Assembly: GCF_041081105.1 (NCBI RefSeq)
Contig: NZ_CP163528.1
Location: 4,030,001 to 4,094,000 of the forward strand
Origin: Promicromonospora sp. Populi
GTDB lineage: Bacteria > Actinomycetota > Actinomycetes > Actinomycetales > Cellulomonadaceae
DNA: 64,000 nt
Direction of reading: 5' to 3'
Part shown: positions 61,179-64,000 of the stretch, piece by piece
Layout of the letters: the number at the start of each line of letters is the position of its first letter
Numbering within the stretch: position 1 is the first letter of the stretch
Made by a program: the position numbers and the translations under genes
Notes under the pieces: model-generated
What the model was told of the DNA's origin: nothing
The model's database searches: none
What the model saw: only the letters and a program-made list of their open reading frames with translations

Positions 61179-61405
61179 CGGTCGGCCTCCTCGTCGTTGT
61201 CCAGCTCGGTGTTCAGGTCGTCCAGGCAGGTGGTGCCGTCCCAGGGGTCGAGGTCGTCGGGGTCGTCGTCCCACGGGCCTCGGTTCCACACGTCGTGGCA
61301 TCCGGCGCACACGTGGTCGCCCACGTGCTCTGGCGGTTCGAGGCAGTCGTGCGGGCCGTTGTTCGCGCCGCAGTGCCTCGCAGCCGTGCTCAACGAGCGG
61401 GTCAT
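61175..61405 (-). CDS. Small Cys/His-rich hypothetical protein
   Basis: A 76-residue protein with a possible zinc site (HCGANNGPHDC, then HVCAGCHDVW) and a very acidic C-terminus (DDDPDDLDPWDG, LDNDEEADR). No family was recognised. It overlaps the methyltransferase start and the preceding gene by 4 nt each, which supports it as a real gene in the operon. Confidence 0.65.
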   Translation of the reverse strand: MTRSLSTAARHCGANNGPHDCLEPPEHVGDHVCAGCHDVWNRGPWDDDPDDLDPWDGTTCLDDLNTELDNDEEADR

Positions 61406-61818
61406 GAGCGGGCTCCCTCGGTGTCGAGGCGACGCCACGTGGCAAGCGGCGTGCCATCGTCGTCGGTCATCGCGGCGGCCCCGTCGATCACCTCGTCGGT
61501 GAGCCACGCGACGTCGGACACCGTGCGGGCGTAGAGCCGCTCGACCTTCGGGAAGATCCACCGCCAGGTGATGCGGCGCATGACGAACGTGTCCAGGTCC
61601 ACGACCGCGAGCAGGTCGCCCACGGGGCTGGTCTCGACGCGCACGGGGTAGGTCCCGGCCTGGGCCTCGGAGAGCTCGTAGCGGCGGCGCTGTCCGTGCT
61701 GGGCGGGCCAGTAGCACCAGCTCGTGTGGGTGCGGTGCACGTCGAGAACGAACTCCTCGACGTGGCGTGCGGGTCGTGCCGGCCGAATGGTCAGGTGGTG
61801 GCGGGTGGTGTTCCTCAT
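61402..61818 (-). CDS. Hypothetical protein of integrative element
   Basis: A 138-residue protein not recognised. It reads as a compact alpha/beta protein (VEEFVLDVHRTHTSWCYWPAQ, GDLLAVVDLDTFVMRRITW, WIFPKVERLYARTVSDVAWL). The ATG at 61818 has GAGGGAGA upstream; the longer open frame above it is a shadow of the next gene. The stop overlaps the next ATG. Confidence 0.65.
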   Translation of the reverse strand: MRNTTRHHLTIRPARPARHVEEFVLDVHRTHTSWCYWPAQHGQRRRYELSEAQAGTYPVRVETSPVGDLLAVVDLDTFVMRRITWRWIFPKVERLYARTVSDVAWLTDEVIDGAAAMTDDDGTPLATWRRLDTEGARS

Positions 61819-61835
61819 GGCGGTGTCTCCCTCGG

Positions 61836-62402
61836 TCAAGCGGCGGCAGGGGTGGCACTGATGGCGGGTGCCGTGGGCCGGTCGGGTGAGCCCGTGGCGA
61901 CGACGACGGCGACGGCGTGGGCGCAGTGCCGCTCGGACTCGGGCCAGTTCGCTGGGTACACGTGCCCGATCGCGGTGTGCATCGGCCAGGCGCCGTTCTG
62001 CCGCAAGATCTGCCGTTGCCGTGCTGCGCGAGCACGCTCGACGGCGGCGCCCTCGGCAAGGCCGCGCTGGACAGCGGCGCTCTTGGCCTCGCGGGCGCGT
62101 TCGTCGTCGTTCGCGGCGCGGCGGTTGCACAGCTCGTCGTACGGAAGCCGGTTCTGTGCCAGGTCGGCGCGGACCCGCGCCGAGTGTGCGTCTGCGGCGG
62201 CCTCGGCCTCGACGTCGAGCTGACGGCGAGCGGCCTCGATCCCGTCGGCGTGCCCGGCGTCGTAGCCCTCCTTCCAGGCGTCCCGGGTGCCGAGCGTGGT
62301 CCCGACGTGCTCGCCGGTCTCGTAGCCGTCCAACCACCCCGCAATGAACTGCGGGTCGTAGGTGCGACCGGTGGCGGTCGGTGCGGCTGTGGTGGTGGTC
62401 AT
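61836..62402 (-). CDS. Hypothetical helical protein of integrative element
   Basis: A 188-residue protein, not recognised. The N-terminus has repeated Gly/Tyr/Ala helices (FIAGWLDGYETGEHVG, DAWKEGYDAGHADGIEAAR), followed by a long charged Ala/Arg/Glu helix that may form a coiled coil (residues about 55-130). A GGAAGGA ribosome site precedes the ATG at 62402. It is 17 nt upstream of the next gene. Confidence 0.65.
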   Translation of the reverse strand: MTTTTAAPTATGRTYDPQFIAGWLDGYETGEHVGTTLGTRDAWKEGYDAGHADGIEAARRQLDVEAEAAADAHSARVRADLAQNRLPYDELCNRRAANDDERAREAKSAAVQRGLAEGAAVERARAARQRQILRQNGAWPMHTAIGHVYPANWPESERHCAHAVAVVVATGSPDRPTAPAISATPAAA

Positions 62403-62461
62403 GGAGTCGTCCTTCCTGTTCAGCGGCCTGTTTTTGGCATGGAGGGGGTAGGGGCACGGCG

Positions 62462-62611
62462 GGTAGCGGTAGCGGCCCGCCGTGGCCTCAGCAGTGCGTG
62501 AGGTGGGGGTTTCGGGGTGCGCCCAGGGGTGGCGCTACCCCGCTACTTCGTTGGAATCACGCCATTTCCGGCGGTAGCGGGGCCGCTACCGGTAGCGGGG
62601 CCTCCGCTACC
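62462..62611. repeat. CGCTACC repeat cluster
   Basis: GGTAGCG or its complement CGCTACC occurs at about 62462, 62468, 62533, 62572, 62584, 62591 and 62605. It spans the 140-bp intergenic gap and the 3' end of the small membrane-protein gene, giving several overlapping dyads. Possible binding sites for an element-encoded protein. Confidence 0.45.
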
Positions 62612-62914
62612 GTTCGCCGGGTGCTCGACCAGTGCGGCGGGGGTGGTGGTGGCTACCTCGGCGGGCATCGGCCCAATGGCGATCCGGACCATGAGCGAGA
62701 CCAGTGCGGCGGTGAACGCGGTCACGGCGACCACCGCGGCGAGTGAGGCGACCAGCTCCAGCCCGAGGGCCGTGGCGGCGACGGTGAGGGCCATCGTCAC
62801 GACGAACACGGCTCCTGTGCGGCGGATGGCGCGCTCGACGGCGGCGATCAGCTCGCGGGCGTCGCGGACCAGGTCGGCGTACTCGGTCGGGCTGAGGTTG
62901 TCGTTGCGGTTCAC
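62543..62914 (-). CDS. Small membrane protein of integrative element
   Basis: A 123-residue protein with a charged N-terminal helix (about 32 residues) and two TM helices (about 34-55 and 58-82; VFVVTMALTVAATALGLEL, LAAVVAVTAFTAALVSLMV), ending in a Gly/Pro/Ala-rich tail. It begins with GTG at 62914 and has AGGAGGA upstream. It resembles small membrane (Spd-like) proteins of actinobacterial conjugative elements only in general form. Confidence 0.65.
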   Translation of the reverse strand: MNRNDNLSPTEYADLVRDARELIAAVERAIRRTGAVFVVTMALTVAATALGLELVASLAAVVAVTAFTAALVSLMVRIAIGPMPAEVATTTPAALVEHPANGSGGPATGSGPATAGNGVIPTK

Positions 62915-62948
62915 GGTTCCTCCTGCGGGTGACGAGGTGTGGTGCGGG

Positions 62949-63275
62949 TCAGGCGGCGGTGTGCCAGTGCTCGGGCAGTTCCTCCCTGTCGGTGGCGTAG
63001 AGCCGTTCGGCCCACGCGGTCTCGAATGCCTCGACGGTCAGCCGGGGCCGGGCGGCCCAGAACTCGCGCAGCTCCTCCGAGGCGTACGCGGCGGCGAACG
63101 CTCCTCCGGCGAGGAACAGACGCTCCTCACTGACTCCGGCGGCTCGGCCGCGCGGGTTGAGCAGGACACTGTTGGTGGCGTCGTAGGCGGAGGCGATGTG
63201 GGCTTCCAGGTAGTCGCCGTACTCGTACCGCATCGCGGCCCACTCGCGGGCGGCGCGTTGGAAGATGGGCGACAT
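62949..63275 (-). CDS. Hypothetical protein of integrative element
   Basis: A 108-residue mostly helical protein, not recognised (REWAAMRYEYGDYLEAHIA, FAAAYASEELREFWAARP). The ATG at 63275 lies 1 nt after the stop of the preceding gene, implying coupled translation. No motif suggests a function. Confidence 0.6.
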   Translation of the reverse strand: MSPIFQRAAREWAAMRYEYGDYLEAHIASAYDATNSVLLNPRGRAAGVSEERLFLAGGAFAAAYASEELREFWAARPRLTVEAFETAWAERLYATDREELPEHWHTAA

Positions 63276-63276
63276 G

Positions 63277-64000
63277 TCACGCCTTGACCACGGCGAGCAT
63301 CGTGGCCGTGTCCGGGGTCCAGTCCGGGATCGGGTCCGGGATGGTGTCCGGGGTGTTGTCTGTGCCGCGCGCCTCGGACAGCAGGCGGCGCGCGGTCCGG
63401 TCGGTCACGTGGTGTCCGGCCTCGGACAGGGCGGACAGGGCGTGGCGGGTGGTCGCGTCCGGGTTGCTGGTCAGCAGGTCGGACACAACTTCCTGCCGGG
63501 CGGCGCGGTCGTCGTCGGACGGTCGCGCCGGGCGGACAGAGCGACGCGGCGCCGGGCGGACAGCAGCCCGGACACGAGGCGTGTCCTGTCCGGCCGCCGG
63601 GGTGGCGGACAGTCCGGCCATGTCCGCCAGCTCTGCCCGGACAGACTCGGCGGCGCGGTCGGTGTAGTCCGGCCCGGACACGGCCGGGGCGGACACGAAC
63701 CCGGCGACGCGGTTGTTGGCCTCGACGTGCAGGCGGGCGACGTCGGTCACGGCGTCCGCGACGGCGCCCAGCGAGTCCAGCCACTCGACGGTCCGGGTCC
63801 GCATCTGGGCGGGCGGTACCGACTTGAGCGCGACGGCACGGGCCTGACGGCGCCGGGCCTCGGCCTTGGCGATGGCGCGTCGGGCGGCGGGGGTGCCGTC
63901 GTCGGCGGCGTGTGCCCGGACAGCGTCCTCGGTGGTCAGGAACAGTGCGTGCATCCGCATGGACTGCCGCATCCCGGACCAGGACGCACCGGACGCGAGG
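63277..64000 (-). CDS. Hypothetical protein of integrative element, 5' end outside window
   Basis: The frame stays open to the right edge, so the gene is probably partial; an internal Met at 63972 is a fallback start. The visible 240 residues hold a basic Ala/Arg helix (AIAKAEARRRQARAVAL), a Pro/Arg-rich segment and a C-terminal helix-turn-helix-like region (DATTRHALSALSEAGHHVTDRTARRLL). It may be a DNA-binding or Spd/DUF2637-related protein; this could not be decided. Confidence 0.55.
   Translation of the reverse strand, partial: LASGASWSGMRQSMRMHALFLTTEDAVRAHAADDGTPAARRAIAKAEARRRQARAVALKSVPPAQMRTRTVEWLDSLGAVADAVTDVARLHVEANNRVAGFVSAPAVSGPDYTDRAAESVRAELADMAGLSATPAAGQDTPRVRAAVRPAPRRSVRPARPSDDDRAARQEVVSDLLTSNPDATTRHALSALSEAGHHVTDRTARRLLSEARGTDNTPDTIPDPIPDWTPDTATMLAVVKA

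Larger units (their letters stand above)
57453..64000. mobile_element. Integrated element at tRNA-Thr, int end, continues past right edge
   Basis: From the tRNA rightward, all genes are on the minus strand: integrase, excisionase, DUF3987-like protein, C5-cytosine methyltransferase and a run of small unknown genes joined by ATGA overlaps. This is the layout of actinobacterial integrative elements or prophage-like islands. No structural phage gene or FtsK/TraB transfer gene is seen in this part, so its class stays open. Confidence 0.8.

Overview
The window comes from a high-GC Gram-positive chromosome. Its gene content (SigE-family sigma factors, mycothiol-type DinB protein, MpaB-family oxygenase, TAP-like lipoprotein hydrolase, Lys/Ala-rich TopA tail) points to Actinomycetota, most likely Micrococcales near Cellulomonadaceae/Promicromonosporaceae. 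The genus is inference from gene families, not from an alignment.

Region 1 (1-13586) is an assimilatory nitrate/nitrite locus. It holds the end of a NarK-type transporter, a molybdopterin nitrate reductase, an FAD/[2Fe-2S] electron-transfer subunit, NirB, NirD, a siroheme-forming CobA and a HemD-like protein fused to an OmpR-type DNA-binding domain (NnaR-like). Start/stop overlaps show two translationally coupled operons. Between them sit three accessory genes: a DUF234-type ATPase, a methyltransferase on the other strand and a Fic AMPylase. A HEPN/MNT toxin-antitoxin pair follows (13642-14576). The ATPase, the Fic gene and the toxin-antitoxin pair each carry a strong palindrome just before the start codon, as does a second DUF234-like ATPase at 49716.

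Region 2 (14680-28914) is the most unusual part: seven tandem SigE-family ECF sigma units. In four (14680, 16568, 18569, 19517) the sigma domain is fused through one transmembrane helix to a Cys-containing extracytoplasmic region. In three (21359, 23802, 27086) sigma and membrane partner are separate genes overlapping by ATGA or GTGA. Unit 1 is frameshifted. Unit 3 carries a large internal deletion plus a frameshift. All seven have a CAAC or CATC tetramer exactly 17 nt before a CGT tetramer upstream of the start, as expected of an autoregulated ECF promoter. An MpaB-like oxygenase gene on the minus strand interrupts the array.

Region 3 (29015-57320) is mostly housekeeping. It includes an M18 aminopeptidase, a zinc-ribbon/XRE regulator with HAD phosphatase, a K+-independent proton-pumping pyrophosphatase, DinB, an M20 peptidase, a CD225-like small membrane protein, a PrmC-like methyltransferase, a LysR regulator next to two duplicated secreted S1 proteases, a PAP2 phosphatase, topA, tmk-holB, an orphan hypX-like gene and two lipoproteins. 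Long perfect hairpins recur between genes; members of the same families lie inside the nirD and oxygenase coding regions, which suggests dispersed REP-like elements.

Region 4 (57453-64000) starts with tRNA-Thr(CGT). Next to it lies the int end of an integrated element that runs off the right edge: tyrosine integrase, excisionase, DUF3987-like P-loop protein, C5-cytosine methyltransferase and small unknown genes, all on the minus strand. An iteron-like repeat cluster lies between the excisionase gene and the DUF3987-like gene.
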